DNA of 64,000 nucleotides from Pontixanthobacter rizhaonensis (GTDB lineage: Bacteria > Pseudomonadota > Alphaproteobacteria > Sphingomonadales > Sphingomonadaceae): positions 795,001-859,000 of the forward strand of contig NZ_JABCRE010000002.1 in the NCBI RefSeq assembly GCF_012972675.1, in the 5' to 3' direction. Each line of letters begins with the position of its first letter. Position 1 is the stretch's first letter. The notes under the pieces are model-generated. The model was not told where the DNA came from. It did no database searches and saw nothing but the letters and a program-made list of their open reading frames with translations. The position numbers and the translations under genes are program-made. Below are positions 38,137-47,696 of this stretch, one piece after another.

Positions 38137-38708
38137 CAGAAGGGTCCGTATAAGCGTGTTGGCGTGACAATGGCGTGCATCGGCTGATCGTGAGGCTCTG
38201 TCGGCAATGCATCGACCAATTGACTATCCCAACCCATGCCGATGGCAACGGTTCCGGGGTGATCGGCCAGCCAGCGGTCATAATGGCCACCGCCTTGACC
38301 CAACCTGTGGCCTGCATCTGTGTATGCGATGAGCGGGACGAACAGCACTTCTGGCTGTTCTTTTGCAGCGTCCCCGGTTGGTTGCCGGATGCCAAAAGCA
38401 CCCGTTTCTAAATCGCTACCTTCAAATGGATCGGTATGTTCGGCAAATTCCATGGGAGACGAAGCGTCCGTAAATCTCGGCAGGACCACTTTGTGACCAG
38501 ATTCGAGGAAGTGTTTGATGTAGCCATTGGTTGGGGCTTCATCATCGGTGGCATGATACAAACCGATATTGGCGCCTTCGGGTATCAGATTGCTTAACCC
38601 AGCGGGAGGTTGGTTGAACAGCAGCGCCCGCACCATATCAGGAATAGCGGCGACATGATCGCGCCGCGCCGCGCGCATCGTCTTCCTAAGAGCCGATTTC
38701 TCTTTCAT
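38136..38708 (-). CDS. ygfA: 5-formyltetrahydrofolate cyclo-ligase
   Basis: 190 residues. The enzyme converts 5-formyl-THF to 5,10-methenyl-THF with ATP. The hallmark GQGGGHYDRWLA and the N-terminal LRKTMRAARR segment are present, as is the VPLIAYTDAGHRLG motif. ATG 38,708 (MKEKSAL) is chosen; an ATG three codons earlier is possible. Its place downstream of the probable 6S RNA and zapA matches the zapA-ssrS-ygfA order known in E. coli and many proteobacteria. Confidence 0.9.
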   Translation of the reverse strand: MKEKSALRKTMRAARRDHVAAIPDMVRALLFNQPPAGLSNLIPEGANIGLYHATDDEAPTNGYIKHFLESGHKVVLPRFTDASSPMEFAEHTDPFEGSDLETGAFGIRQPTGDAAKEQPEVLFVPLIAYTDAGHRLGQGGGHYDRWLADHPGTVAIGMGWDSQLVDALPTEPHDQPMHAIVTPTRLYGPF

Positions 38709-38749
38709 GGGTAGCATTGCTTTCTGATGGAGGTGAAGTGGCGGGACCA

Positions 38750-38914
38750 CAATGGTCGGTTTCCGGGAAATCCGCCGACGCCTAAACGTCAGGTGGGCGC
38801 CGTATGCATCAAGGCCCCGTGCGAAACGTTACCTTGGACAGGGACAGCTCCCTAGGATTGCTTATAGCCTCAGGGATGTTCTGCAGCTCGTGCCGAGCAG
38901 CCCCGCCGGGTACT
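38750..38914 (-). ncRNA. ssrS: Probable 6S RNA
   Basis: About 165 bp with no gene on either strand, between zapA and the cyclo-ligase gene, exactly where 6S RNA is encoded in many proteobacteria. 6S RNA binds the housekeeping RNA polymerase and is thought to lead the zapA-side transcript here. The minus-strand sequence is GC-rich and has several locally complementary blocks. I could not draw the full long-hairpin fold with confidence, so boundaries are approximate and the call rests mainly on gene order. Confidence 0.62.
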
Positions 38915-38916
38915 AC

Positions 38917-39618
38917 TTAGGAACTCGCAGCCTGCGCCTCAAGCTTATCCGCACAAGTTTCTAGCAGTTCGGCAAATCTTTCCAGTGCCGGTGCCAGTTC
39001 GGGATCGATTGGCATCGAAACCCCCTTAGTATCCGCAGCATCCTGACTGGCGACGAGTTTAGCATTGGTTTCGTCGATCATCCGATTGGCATTTTCCAAC
39101 AAAGTATCTTTGCTGGTGATCTGCTTCACCAAATTATCCCGCTCTCGCTCCAACTCTGCCGCTTTGGCCTCAGCCGCTTGCTGGGCGTTTTGAAGGTCTT
39201 CCGCCTCGGTACGCCGTTCTTCGAGCTCTTTTCGCATATTGTCGACATCGGCCGAGTGTTTTTGATGGGCGGATTGCAGCCCTTCCAATTCACTTTCCAG
39301 ATCTGTTATTTTCGACGCCATGACGTCACGCTGGCCGATAGCAACCTTAGCTGCGCGCAATTCATTTTCAGCACTCGCTTTTTCAGCGATGAAAGTTTCT
39401 CGCTCGGCTGCTGACGTCTTTTTAAGCTCGTGGAGCTCATCAGCAAGAAACAGCGCGCCGAACAGAATCTTCTGTACCTCGCTTGTGTTTACTCCATCGC
39501 CTAAAGATTGGACCTTGGCATCAATTGCTTGGCCAAGCTTGGCAACGTGGCTTTCTTCCCCGGGGGCGCATGCCACGGTGTATTCTTTGCCAGATATCCG
39601 CAGGCTGACTTCGCTCAT
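38917..39618 (-). CDS. zapA: Cell division protein ZapA with long coiled-coil extension
   Basis: 233 residues. The first about 75 are a ZapA domain (MSEVSLRISGKEYTVACAPG, then VAKLGQAIDAKV and LFGALFLADELHEL). ZapA bundles FtsZ at the Z-ring. Typical ZapA is about 100 residues; this one continues as a charged coiled coil (about 75-190) and a short C-terminal helix around ALERFAELLETCADKL. The start overlaps the stop of the 64-residue upstream gene (ATGA). A likely 6S RNA gene follows immediately. Confidence 0.85.
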   Translation of the reverse strand: MSEVSLRISGKEYTVACAPGEESHVAKLGQAIDAKVQSLGDGVNTSEVQKILFGALFLADELHELKKTSAAERETFIAEKASAENELRAAKVAIGQRDVMASKITDLESELEGLQSAHQKHSADVDNMRKELEERRTEAEDLQNAQQAAEAKAAELERERDNLVKQITSKDTLLENANRMIDETNAKLVASQDAADTKGVSMPIDPELAPALERFAELLETCADKLEAQAASS

Positions 39619-39809
39619 TGATCCATCTCGTCAATCAATGTGTCCAGTTCCGCCAGTGTCGAATTGGCGACCTCACGCAGGGCCTCATGCTTTATCACAA
39701 GTGCCGAGACCGATGGGGCCGTTGCTGGCGGATTGTCCGCCACTTCGGCGATACGGGCCAATGCAGTCTCAATTCTATTGACCGCAGATTCAATACGAGT
39801 GTCGCTCAT
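39615..39809 (-). CDS. Small helical protein upstream of zapA
   Basis: 64 residues, almost entirely helical with heptad-like spacing (VNRIETALARIAEVA and HEALREVANSTLAELDTLI) and no cysteine. No family recognised. It is translationally coupled to zapA by an ATGA overlap, which makes a role with ZapA, for example as a coiled-coil partner, a fair guess but no more. Confidence 0.6.
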   Translation of the reverse strand: MSDTRIESAVNRIETALARIAEVADNPPATAPSVSALVIKHEALREVANSTLAELDTLIDEMDQ

Positions 39810-40002
39810 GACGCTGTTTTAGAGAAAATGCTGTTGCAGCGCAAAGGCTTGGTGCAACCTGTTGATAATTGTCCGAATAGAAATGGTAGTGGAACTGTTA
39901 GCTTGCTGTCCTTGACCATCCGCGGTGCATCCGCGATGGCTCCGCTCGCGCCCGAATCGTTCTGGCGAATACACTATGACAGCACCGTAAGGAGCGCCCC
40001 GA

Positions 40003-42003
40003 ATGAGCCTTGACCCGTCCCGTCTGGCACCAATGGCAAATGCCATTCGTGCACTTTCTATGGATGCGGTCCAAGCCGCCAATTCAGGACATCCCGGCAT
40101 GCCAATGGGTATGGCCGATGTGGCGACAGTGCTGTGGTCCAAATATTTGAAGTTTGATCCATCCGCGCCTGATTGGGCTGACCGTGATCGTTTCGTGCTT
40201 TCTGCCGGGCATGGCTCGATGTTGATCTACTCGTTATTGCACCTGTCGGGCTATGCTTCGCCAACGATTGATGACATTCGCAATTTTCGTCAAATCGGCA
40301 GCCCCTGCGCTGGCCACCCGGAAAACTTTCTGATCGATGGTGTGGAATGCACCACCGGCCCCTTGGGGCAGGGCGTCGCGATGGCGGTCGGTATGGCGGT
40401 GGCGGAACGCCAGTTGAATGCGAATTTCGGTAACGATATTGTCAATCACCGGACTTGGGCGATCGCTGGCGATGGCTGCCTGATGGAAGGCATCAACCAC
40501 GAAGCCATCGGCTTGGCCGGGCACTTGAAGCTCGGCGGTCTGATTGTCCTTTGGGATGATAACAACATTACCATTGATGGGACTGCTGATCTTTCAACCA
40601 GCGAAAACGTGGAAGCGCGGCATCAGGCTGCGGGTTGGCACACAGTGCGCTGCGATGGTCATGATCAGGCGGATATCAGCCGTGCCATCGAAGAAGCGAT
40701 GGCGGATCCGCGCCCATCGCTGGTTGCTTGTAAAACGATCATCGGCAAAGGCGCGCCCAATAAACAGGGTACATCTGCCACGCATGGTGCGCCGCTGGGT
40801 GCAGAGGAGATTTCTGCCGCGCGTGACGTGCTTGGTTGGGAGCACGCCCCGTTTGTTGTCCCCGCTGACATCACCGCAGACTGGCATGCCACTGGTGAGC
40901 GCGGCAAGGCCGAGCACGCCGCCTGGAAAACTCGCTTGGATGCGTCTGCTCACAAAGCAGAATTCGCCGACCGGATGGCGGGTGTTTCTGCCGGTGCCGG
41001 TGCAGCTATTGAAGATCATATTCGCGGCCTGGCAGCTGAACCGAAGACGGTTGCAACCCGTAAGGCGTCTGAAATGGCGCTTGGCCCGCTGACTGAAAAA
41101 CTGCCCCATCTGATCGGCGGTTCCGCTGATTTGACCGGCTCCAACAACACGAAAACGCCCAGCACATCGCCATTCTGCGCTGATGATTACTCGGGCCGCT
41201 ACATGTATTACGGCATCCGTGAATTCGGCATGGCGGCAGCGATGAATGGTATGATGCTGCATGGCGGTGTTGTTCCGTATGGCGGTACATTCCTGATTTT
41301 CAGCGATTATTGCCGCAATGCTATCCGTCTTTCTGCATTGCAGGAAACGGGGGTTGTGTATGTGATGACCCATGACAGCATCGGCCTTGGTGAAGACGGG
41401 CCGACCCACCAGCCGGTGGAACAGGTCATGAGCCTGCGCTTGATCCCGAATCTGAATGTTTATCGTCCATGCGATACGATTGAGACGGCAGAATGCTGGG
41501 CCTTGGCACTGCAAACTTCCAGCACACCGTCCATCTTGGCTCTGTCGCGCCAAAATCTGCCGCAGCTGCGCGGTGAGGGTGACGAGGCTTGGACATCAGA
41601 TGTTAACCGTTCTGCTAAGGGTGCTTACCGTATTTCGGCGGCTAAGGCTGCCCGTAAGGCGGTGCTGATAGCAACTGGTTCTGAAGTGGCGTTGGCCGCG
41701 GAAGTGGCTGCGCAGCTTGAAGAAAAAGGAATTGGTGCTGATGTGGTGTCGATGCCCTGTGCCGAACTATTTGACGCGCAAGACGCTACGTATCGTTCCG
41801 ACGTTCTTGGTGGGGCGGATGTTATGAAAGTGTCGATAGAAGCGGGCACTACGCTGGGCTGGGAACGCTATACAGGAACTGAGGGTTTGAATATCGGCCT
41901 TAACCGTTTCGGCGCATCTGCACCGGCCGGTGATCTTTTCGCCAAATTTGGTTTCACAGCGGATGCAATCGTTCCGCAAATTGTTTCAAAATTAGAAGGT
42001 TAA
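40003..42003 (+). CDS. tkt: Transketolase
   Basis: 666-residue ThDP enzyme of the pentose-phosphate pathway. The N-terminal [11 protein letters not shown] motif, the ThDP/Mg segment [13 protein letters not shown] ending in NN, the GDSHED-like [17 protein letters not shown] and the C-terminal domain are all present. About 190 bp separate it from the divergent 64-residue gene and hold its promoter. It starts a plus-strand run with gap, pgk and an oxygenase-like gene. Confidence 0.95.
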   Translation: MSLDPSRLAPMANAIRALSMDAVQAANSGHPGMPMGMADVATVLWSKYLKFDPSAPDWADRDRFVLSAGHGSMLIYSLLHLSGYASPTIDDIRNFRQIGSPCAGHPENFLIDGVECTTGPLGQGVAMAVGMAVAERQLNANFGNDIVNHRTWAIAGDGCLMEGINHEAIGLAGHLKLGGLIVLWDDNNITIDGTADLSTSENVEARHQAAGWHTVRCDGHDQADISRAIEEAMADPRPSLVACKTIIGKGAPNKQGTSATHGAPLGAEEISAARDVLGWEHAPFVVPADITADWHATGERGKAEHAAWKTRLDASAHKAEFADRMAGVSAGAGAAIEDHIRGLAAEPKTVATRKASEMALGPLTEKLPHLIGGSADLTGSNNTKTPSTSPFCADDYSGRYMYYGIREFGMAAAMNGMMLHGGVVPYGGTFLIFSDYCRNAIRLSALQETGVVYVMTHDSIGLGEDGPTHQPVEQVMSLRLIPNLNVYRPCDTIETAECWALALQTSSTPSILALSRQNLPQLRGEGDEAWTSDVNRSAKGAYRISAAKAARKAVLIATGSEVALAAEVAAQLEEKGIGADVVSMPCAELFDAQDATYRSDVLGGADVMKVSIEAGTTLGWERYTGTEGLNIGLNRFGASAPAGDLFAKFGFTADAIVPQIVSKLEG

Positions 42004-42017
42004 ACAGGAGCTCTATC

Positions 42018-43025
42018 ATGGCTACCAAAGTTTCGATTAATGGATTTGGACGTATCGGACGGCTTGTGGCGCGCGCTATTCTAGAGCGCAGCGATCATGA
42101 TCTTGAACTGGTTGCGATTAACGATCTGGCCGATGCCAAAGCGAACGCATTGCTGTTCCAATTCGATTCGACACATGGCCGTTTCCCCGGTGAAGTATCT
42201 GCGAGCGATGACAGCATTACCGTCAATGGTAAGAAGATCGCCGTTACGTCAGAACGTGACCCGGGCAATCTCCCTCACGCCGAGATGGGTGTGGATATTG
42301 TTTTGGAATGCACCGGCTTTTTCCAATCGCACGAAGCGGCTGAACCGCATCTCAAAGCAGGTGCAAAGCGTGTATTGATTTCGGCACCGGCCAAAAATGT
42401 CACAGCGACAGTCGTGTACGGCGTAAACCACGATATCCTGACTGCCGCTGATGTGATTGTATCCAACGCCAGTTGTACCACTAACTGCCTGTCACCTGTT
42501 GCTAAGGTTTTGAACGATCTGGTGGGCATCGAGCGCGGTTTCATGACCACAATCCACAGCTACACCAATGATCAGCGTATGCTCGATCAAATGCATGGCG
42601 ATATGCGCCGTGCGCGGGGCGGGGCACAGAATATGATCCCGACAACAACCGGCGCTGCACGGGCTGTTGGTCTTGTACTGCCGGAACTGGCGGGCAAGTT
42701 GGATGGTAGCTCGGTCCGTGTCCCGACACCCAATGTCTCGCTGGTTGATCTGGTGTTCACTCCAGGCCGCGATACAACTGCAGAAGAACTCAATGCAGCG
42801 TTGAAGGCGGCTGCCGATGGCCCAATGAAAGGCGTGCTGGATTACACCGATCAACCGCTCGTCAGCAGTGATTTTAACCACTATCCGGCAAGCTCCACAA
42901 TCGACAGCCTTGAGACATCGGTCATGGAAGGCAAGTTGTGCCGTGTCGTCAGCTGGTATGACAATGAATGGGGCTTTTCTAACCGCATGATCGATACCGC
43001 CGGCGTTATGGCAGGTATGCTGTAA
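42018..43025 (+). CDS. gap: Glyceraldehyde-3-phosphate dehydrogenase
   Basis: 335 residues, type I GAPDH. NAD-binding INGFGRIGR (about 6-14), active-site [10 protein letters not shown] (Cys at about residue 154) and the C-terminal [13 protein letters not shown] are intact. An AGGAG site precedes the ATG. It begins 14 bp after tkt and is followed by pgk after 11 bp, clearly one operon. Confidence 0.97.
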   Translation: MATKVSINGFGRIGRLVARAILERSDHDLELVAINDLADAKANALLFQFDSTHGRFPGEVSASDDSITVNGKKIAVTSERDPGNLPHAEMGVDIVLECTGFFQSHEAAEPHLKAGAKRVLISAPAKNVTATVVYGVNHDILTAADVIVSNASCTTNCLSPVAKVLNDLVGIERGFMTTIHSYTNDQRMLDQMHGDMRRARGGAQNMIPTTTGAARAVGLVLPELAGKLDGSSVRVPTPNVSLVDLVFTPGRDTTAEELNAALKAAADGPMKGVLDYTDQPLVSSDFNHYPASSTIDSLETSVMEGKLCRVVSWYDNEWGFSNRMIDTAGVMAGML

Positions 43026-43036
43026 GGAACCGAAAC

Positions 43037-44236
43037 ATGAGCAGCTTTCGCACTCTCGACGATTTGGGCGATGTCACCGGCAAGGTGGCACTGGTTCGGG
43101 TCGACTTAAATCTGCCTATGGATGGCGGATCTGTCACTGACACCACCCGCGTTGAGGCTGCAAAGCCCACCATCATGGAATTGGTGGACGCGGGTGCGAA
43201 AGTGCTTTTGCTGGCACATTTTGGCCGTCCCAAAGGTGCGCGTAATTCGACGATGTCGGTGAGCATGACCTTGGATGCTGTCGAAGATGTGCTCGGCAAA
43301 GAAGTTATGTTTATTCCCGAAGTTCAAGGGCCGGTGGTTGCGCAATCGATCGGCATCCTGCGCAACGGGGATATCGGCCTTCTCGAGAACACCCGGTTTT
43401 GGCCAGGTGAAGAAGCGAACGATGCAGAGTTTGCGGCAGGGATTGCGGCCAATGCAGACTTCTTCGTGAATGATGCATTCTCCGCAGCGCACCGTGCCCA
43501 TGCAACTACAGAGGGGTTGGCCCGCATCCTTCCAGCCTTCGCAGGGCGCGCGATGGAAAAAGAACTGACTGCATTAGAGGCTGCTCTGGAAAAACCGGAA
43601 CAGCCGGTTGCCGCAGTAGTTGGCGGAGCGAAAGTATCGTCAAAGCTGGCAGTGCTCGAAAATTTGGTCGGTAAGGTTCAGCACCTCATCATTGGCGGCG
43701 GCATGGCCAATACGTTTCTCGCCGCGCGCGGTGTGGATGTCGGTAAATCGCTGTGTGAGCACGATCTCACGGATACAGCTAACGCCATCATGGACGCGGC
43801 GGATCATGCCGGTTGTACTGTGCATTTGCCCTATGATGTTGTTGTTTCAAAAGAGTTTTCAGCCAACCCGGCTAGCCTTCGGGTCTGTAATGTTCATGAG
43901 GTAGCCGAAGACGAAATGATTTTGGATGTCGGCCCTCAGGCAGTTGAGGCCTTGGGGGATGTCCTTAAAACATGCAAAACGCTCGTATGGAACGGACCTA
44001 TGGGCGCCTTTGAGACAGAACCGTTTGATGACGCGACCGTCGCTTTGGCTAAAACAGCCGCGGCACTCACCATCGGCGAATCGCTTGTATCCGTCGCCGG
44101 AGGCGGTGACACAGTGGCCGCTCTCAACCATGCCGGTGTTGCTCAAGATTTCAGTTATATTTCAACTGCAGGTGGCGCGTTCCTCGAATGGATGGAGGGC
44201 AAAGAGCTGCCCGGTGTCACCGCTCTGAAAAAATAA
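43037..44236 (+). CDS. pgk: Phosphoglycerate kinase
   Basis: 399 residues. [11 protein letters not shown] near the N-terminus is the substrate-binding segment, [10 protein letters not shown] follows, GGAKVSSKL lies mid-protein, and the nucleotide-binding [11 protein letters not shown] is near the C-terminus. It makes ATP from 1,3-bisphosphoglycerate. Between gap and an oxygenase-like gene 14 bp downstream. Confidence 0.97.
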   Translation: MSSFRTLDDLGDVTGKVALVRVDLNLPMDGGSVTDTTRVEAAKPTIMELVDAGAKVLLLAHFGRPKGARNSTMSVSMTLDAVEDVLGKEVMFIPEVQGPVVAQSIGILRNGDIGLLENTRFWPGEEANDAEFAAGIAANADFFVNDAFSAAHRAHATTEGLARILPAFAGRAMEKELTALEAALEKPEQPVAAVVGGAKVSSKLAVLENLVGKVQHLIIGGGMANTFLAARGVDVGKSLCEHDLTDTANAIMDAADHAGCTVHLPYDVVVSKEFSANPASLRVCNVHEVAEDEMILDVGPQAVEALGDVLKTCKTLVWNGPMGAFETEPFDDATVALAKTAAALTIGESLVSVAGGGDTVAALNHAGVAQDFSYISTAGGAFLEWMEGKELPGVTALKK

Positions 44237-44250
44237 GAAGGCAAGAAATA

Positions 44251-44892
44251 ATGGCCGAGAACCGGCAGCTGTTTGCGACTCCTTTTGTGATTGATGAACT
44301 CGCCAGCGTTGAAGGGATAGCGGCGTTGCGACAGGCAATCGCTGGCGAACAGGCGAAGGACACACTGGGAGTTCAGATCTCAAACATAAACGGTTGGCAC
44401 TCCAACACAAAGATGATTGAATGGGGTGGGGAAGTCGCGCGTGCTTTGGCCTTCAAGGCGATGCAGATGGCGGATAGCCAGACACTTGATATTAAGTCGC
44501 CTAGCAACAGCCGCTTCGGTTGGATTCCGGAGATGTGGGCCAATGTCAGCAGGGCGGGTAGTGCAAATCAATACCATACCCATCCGGGCTCTTACTGGTC
44601 AGCGGTCGCCTATGTTGATGACGGTTACGAGGGTAGCGATGATCCCTCATTGGGTGGCGAGCTCCAACTCCTAGACCCGAGGATGCCGATGATCCGCATG
44701 ACTGCCCCAGATCTCAGGCTAACTGGGCCAGATGGCAGTGCACAGGCAGATGAGGTCTCGATCAGGCCAAAAACAGGGATGGTTGTGTTGTTCCCAAGTT
44801 GGCTGCAGCACGCTGTTCGTCCGTTTAGAGGGGCAGGAAGCCGTGTATCTGTGGCGATAAATTTGGTTCCTGCGCTGAGGAACGATGGGTGA
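44251..44892 (+). CDS. Putative 2-oxoglutarate/Fe(II)-dependent oxygenase
   Basis: 213 residues resembling a small family of predicted 2OG-Fe(II) oxygenases (the TIGR02466 type). Candidate iron ligands are H109 and H111 (QYHTHPGSYW) and H187 (LFPSWLQHAVRPF); R198 (GSRVSVAIN) would bind 2-oxoglutarate. The GGELQLLDPR segment also fits the family. No substrate is known. The ATG at 44,251 starts 14 bp after pgk and is therefore in the tkt-gap-pgk transcript. An upstream in-frame extension would overlap pgk and is rejected. Confidence 0.7.
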   Translation: MAENRQLFATPFVIDELASVEGIAALRQAIAGEQAKDTLGVQISNINGWHSNTKMIEWGGEVARALAFKAMQMADSQTLDIKSPSNSRFGWIPEMWANVSRAGSANQYHTHPGSYWSAVAYVDDGYEGSDDPSLGGELQLLDPRMPMIRMTAPDLRLTGPDGSAQADEVSIRPKTGMVVLFPSWLQHAVRPFRGAGSRVSVAINLVPALRNDG

Positions 44893-44935
44893 TACTACTT
44901 ATTTAGAAGTTACCTTTAGTAGCGACTAGACGCTG

Positions 44936-44941
44936 TATAAT
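44936..44941 (+). promoter_or_regulatory. Possible -10 element upstream of the aldolase gene
   Basis: A perfect TATAAT lies about 104 bp before the class I aldolase ATG, in the 152-bp gap after the oxygenase-like gene. No good -35 box is found 16-18 bp upstream, so this is tentative. A small inverted repeat, TGCAT-N4-ATGCA, follows at 45,003-45,016. Confidence 0.25.
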
Positions 44942-45044
44942 ATCGGCTAGCCGGTCGCCTTGCGGATACCGCTTACGCCAGTTAAAGGGCTTTCAAGCGC
45001 CGTGCATTCCTATGCATAAAATGTCTAAATTTTAGGATCCCATC

Positions 45045-45935
45045 ATGAATCATCAGGAAATGACCTCTCAGATCGCTAACGGCCAAGGCTTCATTGCAGC
45101 GTTGGATCAAAGCGGCGGGTCCACCCCTAAAGCTTTGCGTGCTTATGGCGTTGCTGATGATGAATGGGATGGTGATGACGCCATGTTTGCTAAGATCCAC
45201 GAGATGCGCAGCCGGGTGATCACAGCACCTAGCTTTGGCAGCGGCAAGGTCATTGGCGCGATCCTGTTTGAAAAAACAATGGATGGCGATGTTGAAGGCA
45301 AACCGACGCCGGAGGCGTTGAAGGCCCGCGGCGTTGTTCCGTTTTTGAAAGTCGATAAGGGTCTTGAGGACGAGGTTGACGGCGTTCAAATGATGAAGCC
45401 GAATCCTAATCTTGGCCAGTTGCTTGAAAAGGGCAAGAGCAAGGGCATGTTCGGTACCAAGATGCGGTCTGTCATTAACAGTGCGAATGCAACTGGTATC
45501 GCAGCCAATGTCGCCCAGCAATTTGAAGTAGGTCAGCAAATTCTGGACCACGGCTTGATGCCAATTCTTGAGCCGGAAGTCTCCATCGGTGCCCCAGATC
45601 GGGCCGAAGCTGAAGAAATTGTTCTGGCAGAAATTCTGAAAGGATTGGATGCTCTGCCTGAAGGTTCGCAGGTGATGCTTAAGCTAACAATTCCAGTCAA
45701 ACCAAACCTTTATAAGGCACTTGTCGATCATCCGAAGACACTCAGTGTAGTGGCTTTGTCTGGGGGTTTCACCCGTGAAGATGCGTGCGAGCATCTGGCT
45801 GAAAACAGCGGAATGATCGCCAGCTTTAGTCGCGCATTATTGGAAGAATTGCGCGCTCAAATGACTGACGAACAATTCGATGCAGCTTTGAGCGAAGCCA
45901 TCAATCATATTCATAGAGCATCAATCGCTGGTTGA
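45045..45935 (+). CDS. fda: Class I fructose-bisphosphate aldolase
   Basis: 296-residue class I (Schiff-base) aldolase of the bacterial single-domain type: GFIAALDQSGGSTPKAL near the N-terminus, GVVPFLKVDKGLE, ILEPEVSI and the likely Schiff-base lysine in VMLKLTIPVKPNL. It splits fructose-1,6-bisphosphate. It follows the tkt-gap-pgk group after 152 bp, enough for its own promoter. No class II fba is in the window. Confidence 0.92.
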   Translation: MNHQEMTSQIANGQGFIAALDQSGGSTPKALRAYGVADDEWDGDDAMFAKIHEMRSRVITAPSFGSGKVIGAILFEKTMDGDVEGKPTPEALKARGVVPFLKVDKGLEDEVDGVQMMKPNPNLGQLLEKGKSKGMFGTKMRSVINSANATGIAANVAQQFEVGQQILDHGLMPILEPEVSIGAPDRAEAEEIVLAEILKGLDALPEGSQVMLKLTIPVKPNLYKALVDHPKTLSVVALSGGFTREDACEHLAENSGMIASFSRALLEELRAQMTDEQFDAALSEAINHIHRASIAG

Positions 45936-45983
45936 GAGCTGCCGGGGCTTGGCTGTGCTGAGCTGTGCAGGTAAGCGCGGGGT

Positions 45984-46634
45984 ATGACAAACCGTATTCC
46001 AGCCTGCCAACTATATCTAATCTCTCCGCTTGACGTTGGCGGCGACTTTCCTGAACGTTTGAAAAACGCTCTGGCCGCCGGTTCAGTGGCTGCGTTCCAA
46101 TTCCGTGTAAAGGGGTTGGAGCAGCACCAGGCTGCGCAATTGGCGGCGCCGCTGCAAGAGATATGCGCCAATCATGATGTCGCATTTATTGTAAATGACG
46201 ATGTCGCATTGGCAGTCCGTTTGGCGGCGGATGGCGTCCATTTGGGCCAGTCAGATGGCTCCCCGAAAGAGGCGCGCGCGGAGGTTGGTAACGACATGCA
46301 GATAGGCGTCACTTGTCATGATAGTCGCCATCTGGCGATGGAGGCAGGAGAGCAGGGGGCTGACTATGTCGCCTTTGGGGCGTTCTTTCCTAGCACGACC
46401 AAGGATGCCGAACACACGGCCGACATTGAATTAATCGAATTTTGGAGCGATCTGTTCGAGATACCATCGGTCGCTATCGGGGGAATTACCCCAAATAATT
46501 GCGGGCCTTTGATTGAAGCCGGTGCCGACTTTCTAGCGGTATCAGGTGCCGTTTGGAATGGCGACGAAGCTGCTGCTGTTGCGGCCTTTTCGGACGCATT
46601 GCAAAAGCATAAGCGGGTACGCGCAGACGATTAA
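45984..46634 (+). CDS. thiE: Thiamine phosphate synthase ThiE
   Basis: 216-residue TIM-barrel protein. The family motifs are present: FQFRVKG (substrate binding), FIVNDDVALA, GVHLGQSDG, GADYVAFGAFFPS with the phosphate-binding TTK, and AIGGITPNN. ThiE joins HMP-PP and THZ-P to thiamine phosphate. QFRVK differs slightly from the usual QLRxK. It follows the aldolase after 48 bp. No other thi genes and no obvious TPP riboswitch are nearby. Confidence 0.82.
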   Translation: MTNRIPACQLYLISPLDVGGDFPERLKNALAAGSVAAFQFRVKGLEQHQAAQLAAPLQEICANHDVAFIVNDDVALAVRLAADGVHLGQSDGSPKEARAEVGNDMQIGVTCHDSRHLAMEAGEQGADYVAFGAFFPSTTKDAEHTADIELIEFWSDLFEIPSVAIGGITPNNCGPLIEAGADFLAVSGAVWNGDEAAAVAAFSDALQKHKRVRADD

Positions 46635-46641
46635 TTTCGCC

Positions 46642-47001
46642 TCAGATGCTGCCTGCGCGCCGGGTGCATCGGACACGGCTAAGCTCGCCTTTTTCATCCA
46701 ACCAGCGCAGGGTTTGGCTGCCGGTCCGTTCAAATTGCATGCCGTTCATCGGGCCGCGTGTGAACGTGACGCGGTTGCCGGTGAAAAGATACGTACCTGC
46801 GCCATCCGCCGTGTGATAGCTGGATGCGTTATCAATGATAAACTGCTTCCCCGGTAAATCGACCCATGCTGCCCCCGCGGCATCGCCGGGCAGGGAGCAC
46901 TGATAAATGCCATGTGGTAATGTGCTGAGCTTTCCAGCAGATTGCGCCATAGCACTAACTGGGATGATTGCGGCAATGAGCAGGACAGACTTCCAAAGCA
47001 T
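46642..47001 (-). CDS. Small exported protein of unknown function
   Basis: 119 residues with a signal peptide (MLWKSVLLIAAIIPVSAMAQ). The mature domain has LPHGIYQCSLPGDAAG, a FIIDNASSYHTADGAGTYLF stretch and a C-terminal basic tail. Two mature cysteines could form a disulphide. It resembles small uncharacterised exported proteins of sphingomonads; no named family. Convergent with thiE (7 bp apart) and divergent from efp. Confidence 0.6.
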   Translation of the reverse strand: MLWKSVLLIAAIIPVSAMAQSAGKLSTLPHGIYQCSLPGDAAGAAWVDLPGKQFIIDNASSYHTADGAGTYLFTGNRVTFTRGPMNGMQFERTGSQTLRWLDEKGELSRVRCTRRAGSI

Positions 47002-47126
47002 GAGGCGATATTAGAGCAGGTTGAACCTATTTACCAGCCACCTTGCCCGGCGCCACGCGCTCGGCTAAAGGCGCGGCCTGACATATGCGGCGATCGTCCG
47101 CTCATCTCAATAAAGGCTCTTTCGAC

Positions 47127-47690
47127 ATGAAGATCAGCGGCGTGGACATTCGTCCCGGCAATATTATCGAATATGAAGGCGGTATCTGGAAAGTTGCCAA
47201 AATTCAGCACACCCAACCGGGCAAAGGCGGGGCCTATATGCAGGTTGAAATGAAGAACCTGCAAGATGGCCGCAAAACCAATGTCCGTTTCCGAAGTGCT
47301 GATACGGTCGAGAAAGTTCGTTTGGATACCAAGGAATTTCAGTATCTATATGAAGATGGTGAGCTGTTGGTGTTCATGGACGGTGACACATATGAACAGA
47401 TCAATCTTGAATCTGATTTGCTCGGGGAAGCCAAGGAATTCTTGCAAGACGGCATGCAAGTGAAGCTTGAGCTGTGGGAAGAAAAACCCATCAGCGTCGC
47501 TTTGCCTGATCAGATTGAGGCAGAGATCGTAGACGCCGACGCAGTGGTGAAAGGGCAGACAGCCTCTTCCAGCTACAAGCCTGCTGTGCTTGATAATGGT
47601 GTTCGGATCATGGTTCCGCCGCATATCGGTTCCGGTACCCGCATTATCGTTGACGTGTATGAGCGTACCTATGTTGGTAAGGCTGGCTGA
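47127..47690 (+). CDS. efp: Translation elongation factor P
   Basis: 187 residues, the three-domain EF-P that relieves ribosome stalling at proline stretches. The loop TQPGKGGAY carries Lys33, the residue that is beta-lysylated in many proteobacteria; the modifying enzymes are not in the window. The ATG at 47,127 ([11 protein letters not shown]) is used; a start 42 bp upstream is not family-like. The suhB-like gene follows after 6 bp. Confidence 0.95.
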   Translation: MKISGVDIRPGNIIEYEGGIWKVAKIQHTQPGKGGAYMQVEMKNLQDGRKTNVRFRSADTVEKVRLDTKEFQYLYEDGELLVFMDGDTYEQINLESDLLGEAKEFLQDGMQVKLELWEEKPISVALPDQIEAEIVDADAVVKGQTASSSYKPAVLDNGVRIMVPPHIGSGTRIIVDVYERTYVGKAG

Positions 47691-47696
47691 TTAATC

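Noticed and set aside
45936-45983. TPP riboswitch before thiE
   Set aside because: The 48-bp gap after the aldolase gene is too short for a complete thi-box riboswitch and lacks its conserved CTGAGA-type core.
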